A stretch of DNA of 64,000 nt from Limnanthes douglasii subsp. nivea (Eukaryota > Streptophyta > Magnoliopsida > Brassicales > Limnanthaceae). This document shows, in pieces, positions 35,966 to 47,088 of this stretch; positions within the stretch are counted from its first letter, which is position 1, and each line of letters starts with the position of its first letter. The notes beneath the pieces are model-generated. The model was not told where the DNA came from. It worked only from the letters and a program-made list of their open reading frames with translations, and made no database searches. The stretch covers positions 217,979,546 through 218,043,545 of the forward strand of contig JAUPFV010000002.1 in NCBI GenBank assembly GCA_036936605.1. The letters are read 5' to 3'. Made by a program: the position numbers and the translations under genes.

Positions 35966-38557
35966 ATATATCCTATATTCAAACTCTCCAGTAATATAAT
36001 AGCATCTAGCATTGCTGGAGCTTTAAAATCTTTGTAATCGACTTTCATCTTACATCTTTGAGTCGATCGAGCAAGTCAATCGGCTGCTCGATTTCTCTCT
36101 CTAAAGATGTGGTGAATTGTCATATTACAAGACATCAAAGCTTTTATATTACTAAGAATTGAGCTTAAATTAAGAGGAAACTTTCCTTTTGATAGTAGTG
36201 AAACCAGTATTTCTGAATCTGTCTCGATATCTATCTCACTATATCCTTTAATTTTACACAGGAGAAGCCCGTCAAGAAGAGCATGAGATTCTGCTTGAAT
36301 TGGAGTAAGAAGGCCATTGTTATTCCCATAGTCAATGACCAGATTGCCATGAAAATCCCTTATAACTATGGCTCCGCTTGCTTCACCATTGGTGGAGCAA
36401 CTTGCATCAGAGTTTAGCTTGAGATGAACTACAACAGGAGGATTCCAGGTAAGAAAAGAAACCTTTTGTTTAACATGTAGATGATTTATGCAACCAAAGT
36501 TCAAGGCTGCATCTTCACATCCTTTCCAGTGTTTAGTTTTAAGCATTTTAGCAAAATCAAGACCATTTATCATATTAATGATGTAGTTTATAGAAGCAGA
36601 GGAAGAAAAGTGAACATAGTTCATTTTCTTTTTGTTTCTCTGTTGCCAAATGACCCATCATATTAGAGTAGGCAAAGCGGTCTTAATGTGAGTTTTATTG
36701 TTAGCAGACCAGAACCAGGTAAGAAAAGAAACATTTCGTTTAACATGTAGATGATTTATGCAGCCAAAGTTCAAGGATGCATCTTCACATCTATTCCAGT
36801 ATTTAATTTTAAATATTTTAGCAAAATCTAGACCATTTATCATATTAATGATGTAGTTTATGGAAGCAGAGGAAGAAAAGTGAACAAAGTTCATTTTACT
36901 TTTGTTTCTCTGTTGCCAAATGACCCAGCATATAAGAGTAGGCAAACGGTCTTAATGTGAGTTTTACTGTTAGCAGACGAGAACCAGGTTAGAAATAGGT
37001 GATTTATTGTCATTAACCTCTGAATATCAACCCTTAAATTTCTAGCAAAATATGACCAAATTTCCTATGCAAAATTACATTGAATGAATAGATGATTTGT
37101 AGATTCAAAGTTAGGACATAATTAAAATTTAGATGCGATGTGCATGGATTGAAGGGTTGAGTCAGTGGGAATTTTATTAAGTAATAGTCTCCATGCTAAG
37201 AAGGAGCACTTCCTAGGATAAATTTGGTTCCAAATGTTGCTAAATAGGCATGATCTATTGAGAGAGGGTGTAAGCCTTTAATGGTTTCTTTTATACTAAA
37301 GGAACCATCCTTAGATAAGTTCAACAAAATATTATCCTTTTTAGAACAGTCAATAGTAAGCTTAGAAACCAGGTCTATGTTGTAGTCACTTAGGATGTCC
37401 TTAAGTTTAGAAAAGTTCCAACTATTATTTTCTCATAGTGTACTAACACTTTTACCCTTAAACCAATTATTTCTTTGGTTATGGTTAAGTTTAATTAGAG
37501 GAGGTCTACCAAACCAACTGTCTAACCCAATATCTATATTACGACAACCCAAATCCCATTTAATATGAGATTCAGCCGACTCCCTGATCTTGACCAGCCT
37601 TTATCAAGTTTGTGAAGCATATTTGCAGTCAACCTGCAAAAGATGTTTTCTTGAACAATAGATATTATTAAGTAATTTGTCCCATAAAGATGTATTATCC
37701 CTAAACCTTAGCCATAGCTTACATGAAAAAGCTTCTTGAATATTAGCAAGACTATTTATATTGAGACCCCCATCTTCAAATGATTTGCATACAAAAGGCT
37801 ATGATGACCAGTGAGTTTTGTTAACCTCACTGTTAGATCCCCACAAGAATCTATTCATTAATCTTTCAATTTTTTAAATGATTGTTGTGGGGATCCAACA
37901 ACTTTATAACCAGTGAAGATGGATAAACATAAGAATTGATTTTATTAAAGTGAGACGACCACCAAAAGAAAGCATTTTCCATCCCAACTTGAAATATTTT
38001 CACTGATTTTTTCTAATAAAAGATTAAAATTAGAAGTCTTATTATGGGGACTAAGTGTTACCCCCAAATAGTTTTTAGGAGGAAGAGCTGTGGTATAGCT
38101 TGTTTGAGTAGTTAGACTGTTTCTTATTTCCAAAAACATGCTTGTTGTAGTGATTATATGTGTTTTCTTCTTATTAATTGACTGACCAGATATTTCTTGA
38201 TAAACCTGCAGGAAATTTTCTATCTTCTCAAGGGAGACTTGAGAGCCATTAGTAAAGATCAAAACATCATCAACAAAGACAAGCACATGTATACTCATAT
38301 TCCCTCTACTGGAATATTTCAAGTTTTTGTTATCAATAAAACTATCAACACATTGTTGATTTTGATGCCTTTCATAACCAATTGCCTCATTTTCTTCTTT
38401 ATATAGTTGTGGTATAGATTTGTGTTTCTGTCATCATCCATTAACCAATTTTCATTTGTTTTTTGTCTCCAATAATTCTCTTCCATGGAAAGAGCAAACA
38501 GGTGCTCAACAAAGGCCTTGGAGAGACATTGTTGGTCTTCAGGGGTATTAGACCTTC
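35966..38557 (-). pseudogene. LINE ORF2 remnant (partial RT, zinc-binding region, RNase H)
   Basis: Reading leftward: MEENYWRQKTNENWLMDDDR and NTNLYHNYIKKK (38,490-38,400) from the region before RT; then VFVDDVLIF (38,280s), the RT catalytic motif, directly after a junction that lacks the fingers and palm; INKKKTHII; a decayed zinc-binding region with CWVIWQQRNK; and RNase H (36,434-36,076) with LNSDASCSTNGEASGAIVIR, QAESHALLDGLLLC, IDIETDSEILV and HHIFRERNRAAD, so all main catalytic residues are visible. A TGA follows RAAD near 36,078. It cannot be active because of the RT deletion and stops. Confidence 0.85.
36445..36989 (-). repeat. About 270-bp tandem duplication inside LINE ORF2
   Basis: The phrase ccaggtaagaaaagaaac occurs at 36,445 and 36,715, with a third related edge (ccaggttagaaatagg) at 36,984. 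The two units encode parallel versions of NYVHFSSSASINYIINMING and NFGCINHLHVK. Divergence is a few percent. Confidence 0.92.
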
Positions 38558-38573
38558 TGATGGTACCTAATTA
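38558..38573. repeat. Target-site duplication of the minus-strand LINE, right copy
   Basis: TGATGGTACCTAATTA, identical to 34,925-34,940, marking the truncated 5' end of the element. Confidence 0.93.
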
Positions 38574-38925
38574 ACTTTAAAATAAGCTAAACGTGAGTGT
38601 CAAATTTGACCTAAAATATCGACAAAACTACAACTTCAACTGAGCCATAACTTGAACTATTGGATATCAATAGGTCATCGCCTTGACATGACTGTTCCTG
38701 ATTGCTAAGTCTTTGACCTAAAAACAATATCTACTAAAATTTATTATGTTTATCCTAATCTTTCATGTTCCAAGCAGATGTAAAAAGATAAGATACGACA
38801 CTCCGATATGGTGGAAATCATAAAAATCTAAATTAATAACGAGCTAAATCTTTTAAGAACATCCAAGCCGTGCTTAAATGTTTTGCAGGTTGAGGGAGGA
38901 GGGTAATTCTTCAGACATGCTGTTT
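38574..38925. other. Unassigned AT-rich sequence
   Basis: Continuation of the locus that the LINE interrupted. No coding region or repeat recognised. Confidence 0.5.
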
Positions 38926-40120
38926 AGGATTAGTGTTTCCCACCTTACTAGCACCACCAAAGGTTTCCACATGCAAAAAATGAACAATAACAAGAGCAAT
39001 CATATTAGACTTGACAGAAAAAACTATAGTATTGCCCATGGTAAAAGGAAATAAATTGGGAGGCTTCATCACAAAGGAAAATCCATGCTCTCCCAAGTTT
39101 ATAAATGACTCAAAAATAAATATGTCTGAGAACCCAAACCATGAAGACTGTATTGTAAAATGGGCCCTAAAGTAGCAGATCAATTGATCGAATAGGATAC
39201 TTCAAAGGGCCTTTGGGATGCAGCTAGTAAGGTCTTTGGCTCTTAAACAAGAGAATGAATCACATACTATAAATTTGAATTCCAAAAGAATCATAATGGT
39301 ACTTATAATATGATTGATTACTTGAACAAAATGAAAACTATAGCTGATAATCTAGTGTTGGCTGGTTGTGGAGGATCTATGGATAATCTGGTAACTTAAG
39401 TCCTGGCTGGTTTGAACTCAAAGTATACCCCAATAGTTGTTGGTCTAGTTGACAAAGAATCTCTGAGCTGGTTAGATCTTTAAATAAGTCTGCTCGCATT
39501 TGAGAGCAGACTAAAGCAACTAATGAATGTGCAAAATAATATGTCTAACCTCAGTCTAGCCTCTGCTAATTTTCTTCACAAGACAAATTTCAAACTACAA
39601 CACAACAACAATAATAAGAGGGGTTTCTATGGTCAATTCTAAGGACAAAATAGAAACAGTAGAGAGATAACTAACTACCCTAACAATGCAAGAGGAAGAA
39701 GTAGTTTCTATTGAAGGAAGATGAGGTCGTTTCTCCCAAAACAAACCAACCTGCCAGATGTGTAGCAGGTATGCCCATACTGCTGCTGTTCGCTACTACA
39801 GAGATGATACTTATATCATAGGATCAACAACATCAGAACATGCTAAGGTTGAAGGAGAATACTTAGCTTATCTGGCCACTCAAGATACAACATGGGACAA
39901 TTCATGGTATGCTAACACTGGTGCTAGTCACGATATCACTGGTAATTCAAATCTTTTGACTCAGAAGTCTGGGTATTCAGGTAACAAAGGTATATTAGTT
40001 AGTAGTGCTCAAAGGTTATCAATAAAGCATATTGGAAATTCTAGTCTACATTCATCTATTAAAACACCTATTTCACTCCATAGTAGGTAATATGGGTGTC
40101 AGAGACCAAGTACTATTATA
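38926..40120 (+). pseudogene. Copia gag and protease remnant
   Basis: Translations in several frames show a Copia gag N-terminus (IRLDRKNYSIAHGK), its middle (YFKGPLGDAASKVFGS-like sequence in pieces; NHNGTYNMIDYLNKMKTIA; LAGLNSKYTPIVVGLVDKES) and an Asn-rich linker (HNNNNKRGFYGQ). Near 39,896-39,930 comes the protease signature WYANTGASHDITG. The catalytic DSGA reads NTGA (codon AAC, 39,914-39,916). Only 39,758-40,090 is open. The fragment ends near 40,120 against an inverted copy of a similar region. Confidence 0.75.
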
Positions 40121-40209
40121 TTACACGGATTTACACTATGTGTGCATTTCATTAAACCAGTTAGAGTCAAACATAATTTTATCGAAAGTAGTTTGTTCTA
40201 TAGGTAAAC

Positions 40210-42300
40210 CTTATGGGTAGTTATAAGAAATGTAAAAACATTTCTGGGTTTTGAAATACCAGATTTACCTCCGGTATAATATGGTGTAGATTAGTAATAG
40301 GTATAAAACCAGGCTTAGAAGATGTTTGAATTAAATGAAGAGGTAATGACAAAGGTAGTTTAGACTGAGCCAATAATATAGGACCAAACTCAGTTATATG
40401 TCTATGTTTCCTCTCCGTCGTAGTATTTTGGAAAGAATAATAAGGACATGAATGTTGTAGTTTTATTCTATATTGAGTGGTGTATGATGCAAAAGACTAA
40501 TATTCACCAACACCATCAGTATGTAATACCTTGGTCATTCTTTCAAAATTAAATTCAACCATTTTTTGAAACTATATAAATGTTTTCAATGCATCACTTT
40601 TGTTTTTCAAAGGGTAAATCTAGGAAAACCTTGAAAAATAATCTATAAATAAAATGTAGTATTTGAACCTATTTTTAGTTGAAATTGGATCAGACCCCCA
40701 AAGGTGTATGCGAATAAGCTATAATACATTTATTGCATGAGAATTAGAAGTATGATATGACAACTTGTGTGAGTTTCCAAGTTGACAATAGAGACAAAAT
40801 AAAGATCTTTCATTAATATTATTTGCAACATTACACTGTCTCATTATTTTGGATAAAATTTGAAAGTAGGGAGGACACAGTCTTATATGTCAACCCTTTA
40901 TTTTTGACACATAATTCCTATTATCTAAAATAGACTAAAAAACAAGAACACTATGATTAAAATCTTGAAATTAAGATGGCTTTTTAATGTAATATAGTTT
41001 TCATTTTGATCTCTTTGTTAATAGACTCCTCATTGTGTCCAAATCGTTAACAAAACAGAAATCCTTAAATAATTCAACATAAACAAAATTTGTATATGTT
41101 AATTAAGAGATATAATATAGACTTTTACAGATGGTTGGAATATATACAATGTTTTTAAGAGTTAAATGTTTGCTATCAACCATAAAAATACTAGAGTCAC
41201 CAACCTTTTCAACTAAACAGGTTTGACCATCACCAAATTTTACAGAAACATTACAGTTATAATCAACCCTTTGGCTTATTAAGCTTGGGTTGTGAATGAC
41301 ATAGTGCATTGCTCCAGACTCAGCATACCATGTTTCATCATTATTTGGTTCATGATTCGCCAAAAAGACACTTGAGTCTAACTGGCCAATATTATGTTGT
41401 TGTTGTTGTTCACCAGGTATGGAGCTCATTGTAGTTGGATCATCCTTGTAGTAACATGTAGTAGCTGCATGACCATACTTGCCACAAATCTAGAAAATTG
41501 GTCTATTTGGATAATATCTACCTCCACATCTCCTGTAAGTGTTGTTATACCTTCCTCTATTATTATATTGATTTTTATCTCTATAACCACGAGCCTGAAG
41601 CTAGACTTGTTGTTGCTAGTGCTAAAGTTAGATTAGTCATAGCAACCTGTAGGCTAGAAAGTTGATCCAATCTGCTTTCAAAGGTCAATAGGCAACTACA
41701 TAGAGAAATCTAATTAACAATATATTTTTCTGCTAGACTCACGACTATATAAGTTATTAAGAGTCTAGACCATCAAGAACTTGTGAGACTAAGTCATTAA
41801 TGGTGACAATGCAACATGCTAAAACTAAGTTATCAACAATAGATGTCATCTAGAACTTGTAAGATTAAGTCATCAATGGTGACATTGCAACCTGTTAGAA
41901 CTAAGTTGTCAGCAATATATTTCATCTTAACTAAGTAGTCCTTTATAGTTTGACCTCCGTTTGTTTTTCTCTAAAATTCACATTTGAAGTAAATGATTCT
42001 CATACCAGTTTTTTAGCCATAAAATTTAGATACCACATCCAATAATCCCTTGATAGATTCCTGGTCTAGCAACTGAGATGCCACTTCAGGGGATATGGTG
42101 GTGAATTACCAGCCAAATAAGAGTTGTTCCTTGGAATACCACTCTTCAGAGGCTGTATTTTGAATAAGATTTCCAAAATAGTTAAAATAACATTTGAAGA
42201 ACGGAGTATTTCACCTGAAATATGAGTAACCATGTATACTATATAGTAATGGTCAGTTTGTTAGGAAACTACAAAATTCGGTTACTCAATATCTGGCTTT
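40210..42300 (-). pseudogene. Copia gag, protease and pre-integrase remnant, inverted relative to its neighbour
   Basis: Reading leftward: gag pieces at 42,200-41,640; a zinc knuckle ICGKYGHAATTC (41,480-41,445) whose first Cys and Gln codons read TTC TAG; SSIPGEQQQQHNIGQ; the protease signature WYAESGAMHYVIHNPSLISQ (41,330-41,270), with Glu in place of the catalytic Asp; FGDGQTCLVEKVGDSSIFMV; LKNIVYIPTICKSLYYIS; and, near 40,800, CLYCQLGNSHKLSYH from the pre-integrase finger. Integrase, RT and LTRs are absent. The only open stretch is 41,429-41,103. Confidence 0.82.
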
Positions 42301-42745
42301 GAGTATATAATTAATTAGCACATGGGCCTTCATGACCCGGTTTGTAGCCCCATGCCTTCATGACCGGGCTTGTAGAATAGTGAGTCCACTACTCAGCTGA
42401 GACAACTGCTCTAGGTATCTTTTCTTACTCACGATATTGTTTTCTTCAACTTTGTTCATTTCTTCTTCAAATTTAGTTCTACTGTCATTAAACCTTCCTT
42501 CTTGTTCCAAGATTTTTCCATCTGAATAATTCTAAGGATGCACGATTGACTATCGAAGCAAATATTGATATGATCGATTAACCATCATATCACTAGAGCA
42601 TGAGAATTAGAATTAGGAGTGACCTCAACCAAAAAGATCAAATGAAAAACAACTAAGCTTATTCATGGGGGTAGATGTCTCGAACACATGCAATATGATC
42701 CTAGGAAAGCCATTTAAGAATTTGGTTTTGTTGGCTTGTCATCAT

Positions 42746-42929
42746 CTTATTAGGAAATGTAATTAGTAATTAGTTGTTACATAATGACCTGTCATTCCTT
42801 GAGTGGTTGATTCTTTAGTCAATTACAACTAACTATTGTATTTATAGGTGCTGGTATTCTTGTTATGTTTTGCAGCTGAATTCAATACAGAGATTTTTCC
42901 CTCTCTCTTGTTTATTCTTATTTTTCTTA
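42746..42929 (+). repeat. Probable Copia 5' LTR remnant
   Basis: The sequence from ttattaggaaatgtaattag to the CT-rich ctctctcttgtttattctt lies just upstream of a primer-binding site. It has the composition of the R/U5 end of a Copia LTR. The left edge is uncertain and no matching 3' LTR was confirmed. Confidence 0.5.
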
Positions 42930-42932
42930 ATA

Positions 42933-42944
42933 TGGTATCAGAGC
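42933..42944 (+). other. Copia primer-binding site (TGGTATCAGAGC)
   Basis: TGGTATCAGAGC is the classic plant Copia primer-binding site, complementary to the 3' end of initiator Met-tRNA. It fixes the 5' LTR boundary just to its left. Confidence 0.88.
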
Positions 42945-42959
42945 TTGTTATATGTTGAA

Positions 42960-45480
42960 TAAATCCCCACCTTGTTATATTTGTCCCCTTGCAAAACAAA
43001 GAAGATTTTCTTTTGATTCTCACAATCACTTATCTGAATCTCCTTTTGATTTAGTATATTGTGATGTTTGGGGACCTTATCATGTTTCATCTTATAATGG
43101 TTTCAGATTTTTTTTAAACTTTGGTGGATGATTGTTCTAGGTTTATATGGATTTATCTTCTCAAGAACAAATCTGATGTTAATATTATTATACCCAAGTT
43201 TTTTAGAATGATTGACACTAAGTTCATTGCTATGATCAAAGTGTTTCGATCCAATAATGCACCAGAACTGATTTTTTCCGAGTTTTTCAGCTCACTTGGA
43301 GTGTTGCATCAGTTCTCTTGTGTGGAAAGACCACAACAGAATTCTGTAATGGAACATAAGCATCAACACTTGCTCAATATTGCTAGCGCCTTCTATTTTG
43401 AGTCTTGAGTTCCTATTAGGTTCTGGAACGAATGTGTTTTGGTTGCCACATTCTTAATCAACCGGACTCCAACTCCTCTTTTCCATAATCAGACTCCTTT
43501 TGAGGTTTTATATCAGAAAGTGTTGACTATTCTCAGTTTAGATCTTTTGGTTGCTTGAATTTTGCATCTAATCTATGCTCATAGGAAGAAATTTGATTCG
43601 CGATCTAGGATTGGTGTTTTCATTGGATATCCTCTCGGTGTTAAGGGATACAGAATTTATGATATTCATTCTAAGCAAGTTTTCGTTTCTTGGGATGTGG
43701 TTTTTCATGAGGAGATTTTTCCTTTTCATACAACTGTTACATTAGAAAGTCTTGTTGATCCTTTTCCAGACTTCGTTCTTCCTGTTCCTGCTACACCAGT
43801 GAGGCATTATTATTCACTTACTTCAGCACCTGATTTGTTTCCTTCAGTTTCAGAACCTGAGAATTTCTTCTCAGACCGTGTTCCCTCTTTTTCTGCTGCT
43901 AATGACATGGTTGATACTGTGGATTCTTTGCCAATGACATCTACTATTTCCTAACCTGATGCAGCTCTCAGACGTTCCTCTAGAGTGTCTCATCCTTCTT
44001 CATTTCTCAAGGATTTCTACTGTAATCTTGTCTCCCAACAGGATGTTTCATCCCTTGTTTAATCTCTTGCATTTCCCTTAAATGATTTCTTATCATATAA
44101 TGCTTTGTCTCCTTCCTACATAAATTTCATCCTAAATGTTTTATCTCATTATGAACCTCAGTTCTTTCATCAAGCTGTTGGATATCCTGAATGAAGGGCT
44201 TCTATGAAGGTTGAACTTGATGCTATGGAATCAAATAAAACCTGGTTTGTAACTTCTCTTCCAAAGGGTAAACACTCCATTGGGTGCAAATGGATCTTCA
44301 AAATAAAGTATAAATCAAATGGTACGATTGACAAACACAAAGCTCGGTTGGTGGCTAAGGGATACATACAACAAGAATGGCTTGATTTCATTGAAACTTT
44401 CTCTCCGGTTGCTAAGCTCGAGACTATGAAAGTTCTTCTTGCTCTGGAAGCTAGCAAAAGATGGCATTTGACTCAGCTAGATGTTAATAATGCATTCCTA
44501 AATAAGTATCTATTTGAGAAAGTTTATATGAATTTGCCTCTTGGTTACTGTGGTACTCAGATGGCTGCATTACAGGAGAGAAACTTGTTTGCAAGCTTCA
44601 CAAGTCTATCTATGGAATGAAACAGGCTTTTCGACAATGGTACTCAAAATTTTCTCATTCTCTACTTGAACTAGGCTTTCTCCAATCTAAGTGTGATTAT
44701 TCTTTGTTTACTAAAGGAATCGGGGATTCCTTTGTTGCTTTACTTGTGTATGTTGATGATATAATCATCACAGGTCCAAATGCTCAATTTGTAAATTCTG
44801 TCAAGGATTTTCTTCACTCCCAGTTCAAGCTCAAGGATTTTGGGCCTTTAAAGTATTTCATCGGTCTAGAGATAGCTCGTTCTTCTGCTGGGATTGTATT
44901 ATCTAAGAGACACTACACCCTACAGCTCCTTAAGAACACTGAAAAACTTGCTTGCAAACCAGTTGTTGTTCCAATGAATCTGAATACTCATCTTAGTGCT
45001 CTTGAAGGTGATCTTCTGCCTGATCCCTCGGTTTATAGAAAGCTCATTTGTCGTCTTATTTACCTCACATTATCTAGACCAGACATCACCTTTACTGTGC
45101 ACAAATTGAATCAATTTCTTTCTCAACCTCGAGTTCCTCATCTTCAGGCTGCCAATCACTTACTTTGGTATCTCAAGAACAGACTTGGTCATGGAGTATT
45201 CTTATCTTCTACTAATTGTTCTTCAGATGTTTGTTCGGCCACTTCTTCTGGTGTGCAGCTTCGAGCATTTTCGGATTCTGATTGGGGATCCTGCCCTAAT
45301 TCCCGGAATTTCTGTGACTGGTTTTTGTGTTTTTATTGGAGACTCTTTAGATTCATGGAAACCTATGAAGCAAGCCACAGTTTCTCAGTCTTCTGCGGAG
45401 GCTGAGTGTTTTTATTGGAGACTCTTTAGTTTCATGGAAAGCTAAGAAGCAAGCCACAGTTTCTCGGTCAACTACTTCTA
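42960..45480 (+). pseudogene. Copia pol remnant with gag deleted (integrase, RT, RNase H)
   Basis: Within 30 bp of the primer-binding site the frame is already in the pre-integrase finger (CYICPLAKQRRFSFDSHNHL), so gag and protease are deleted. Integrase: FDLVYCDVWGPYHVSSYNGF, LVDDCSRFIWIYLLKNKSDV, FRSNNAPEL (second catalytic Asp is Asn, codon 43,253-43,255) and RPQQNSVMEHKHQHLL (Glu kept). RT from 44,204: [31 protein letters not shown] and LLVYVDDIIITGP (44,745-44,785). RNase [12 protein letters not shown] then a frame change. Several stops separate the parts. Long open parts (44,617-45,405) suggest a moderate age. Confidence 0.9.
45327..45475 (+). repeat. About 79-bp tandem duplication in the Copia RNase H
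   Basis: The phrase tgtttttattggagactctt starts at 45,328 and again at 45,407, each followed by a CATGGAAA...AAGCAAGCCACAGTTTCTC segment. It duplicates the part encoding the conserved KQATVS motif of Copia RNase H. Confidence 0.88.
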
Positions 45481-45967
45481 AAGTTTTTATTCTGTTGCAA
45501 AAAGTGATTTATCAAGTAATGCGTGGAAGTAAAATTAATTATTATCTAAGGGCGGAGTGTACAAGTAATATTTGGACTGATTGTTGGTTTAATCTCATTA
45601 GATTAGAAGAAAATTAGTTGTTGTAAATAAAGGAAACTAAGACAAGGAACATAAAGTTAGTTTTTGAAGGAAAAAATGGAAACCTTAATAAGTATTGAGA
45701 GTTTGTCATTTCACTCACCATCATCTTCATTTCAGTACCATCTCGCTTTCATCCGTTCTATAAGTTTTGTAGGTTCTTGATATCGTCACAAAATCTCGGT
45801 CAACATTTCCATTTTGTTTTGTGTTACAACTCAAAATTTAGTATGATTACATTGTGAGTTTCAAAAAAGGATTTCAACAACATAACACATTACCATCACA
45901 CTATTATTTTATATATTTATTACTTCAATTGTTTTTTAAAATTCATCATTCTAATTAATGGGATTAT
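45481..45967. other. Unassigned sequence between two Copia elements
   Basis: Possible 3' end of the preceding element: a weak purine tract (aagggcggag near 45,549) is followed by tgtacaagtaat, but no LTR match to 42,746-42,929 could be confirmed. No gene. Confidence 0.4.
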
Positions 45968-46963
45968 TGTAATATTCGATTCGAAATTGCAACAAAACGC
46001 GATAAACAAATATAAACCCCTTTAGATTTGATTCATTAAAGAATATAAAAAAAATAAGATTACTCACGGGTTTTCCTGCATATATTCATCTACTACTCTT
46101 GTTCCTTTTCATTCTTCAGCAATTTTGTAGATGAACTTGAGACATCTGCAGAATGAGTTAGTAAATAGAGAAAACATTTTTCCACATACTCAAAGAAGCG
46201 GTAGATTTTGTGTTTAAGATTTAGGATAATGAAATTCTTAAACCTAGCCCCTAATTTATAGTATTTACAATATAAACACAACATTGTAAATCACATCCTA
46301 TAATAGTTTCTTTTGTCCGGGGACCATAACCCGATAAATTGATAATTGAATTTATACCATGAATTATTAGTTCAAGCTTAAGTATTGAGACTTAGGCCCT
46401 CTTTATCACAGTTTCCAAATTCAACATGATTGCATCACTAGTACCCATAAAGCATTTTCAACCATAGTCCCAACTCAGTTAATTAAATAATTAACTTGAT
46501 TACTTTTAATTTGGACGTCCTTAAGACAATGACTGAATATGTTTATTTAGAATATCGGTCCAAATTATTGTCGTCCCATAAATATATTAATTAAATATAC
46601 TCCAATAATATCTCACTTGGACCTTTACACGCTACTCAAGAATACATATTCAACTCTAATAGGGTCATGTATTCATTATCAATTGGAAAACGGTACAGCC
46701 CTATACATGACTGATAACTAAAGGGCTAAAAACCTACTTCTCCTAATGTGAATAATAGGATACAATAGTAATAACATTACCATTATCAATCACTTACTTG
46801 GGCCAATTATGGAGTGCGACATAAGATTAAGATGTCTTGTAATCTTAAATATCTACTCTTAAATGGTTCCTACCTTTGAAGATCTAATACAGTACAAATA
46901 TCAATAATTTTTTCGAAGCGCGCGCACACACACACACACACAAACACACACTCACACACACAC

Positions 46964-47020
<57 letters not shown>

Positions 47021-47070
47021 TAAATTTTAATGTGCACATACTGTCAAATATAACATCAGATCCTATTACA
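45968..47070 (-). repeat. Copia 3' LTR, complete
   Basis: 1,103 bp with inverted ends: plus-strand start TGTAATATTCG and end ATCCTATTACA. Its first 480 bp align with 56,369-56,850. It contains the CA/TA microsatellite at 46,922-47,016. The purine tract lies immediately to the right. Confidence 0.83.
46922..47016. repeat. Compound (CA)n-(TA)n microsatellite
   Basis: About 20 CA units with a few interruptions run directly into about 23 TA units, inside the Copia 3' LTR. Confidence 0.95.
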
Positions 47071-47088
47071 AATTCTCCCACTCAAACT
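47071..47088 (-). other. Polypurine tract of the minus-strand Copia element
   Basis: On the minus strand GTTTGAGTGGGAGAATT lies directly before the LTR start TGTAATAGG. Confidence 0.75.

Larger units (their letters stand above)
34941..38557 (-). mobile_element. 5'-truncated LINE insertion, minus strand, with 16-bp target duplication
   Basis: The insertion is bracketed by identical 16-bp repeats. Its 3' end is at the left: an (ATT)n run, which is an AAT-type tail on the element strand, directly follows the duplication. Rightward come about 1 kb of non-LINE-like sequence, RNase H, a zinc-binding region with an internal duplication, the end of RT, and a short piece from just upstream of RT. The 5' part of ORF2 and all of ORF1 are missing, and the central RT palm has been deleted. 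Confidence 0.88.

Noticed and set aside
46884..47081. 65-aa minus-strand ORF rich in Ile-Tyr and Cys-Val
   Set aside because: Translation of the CA/TA microsatellite.
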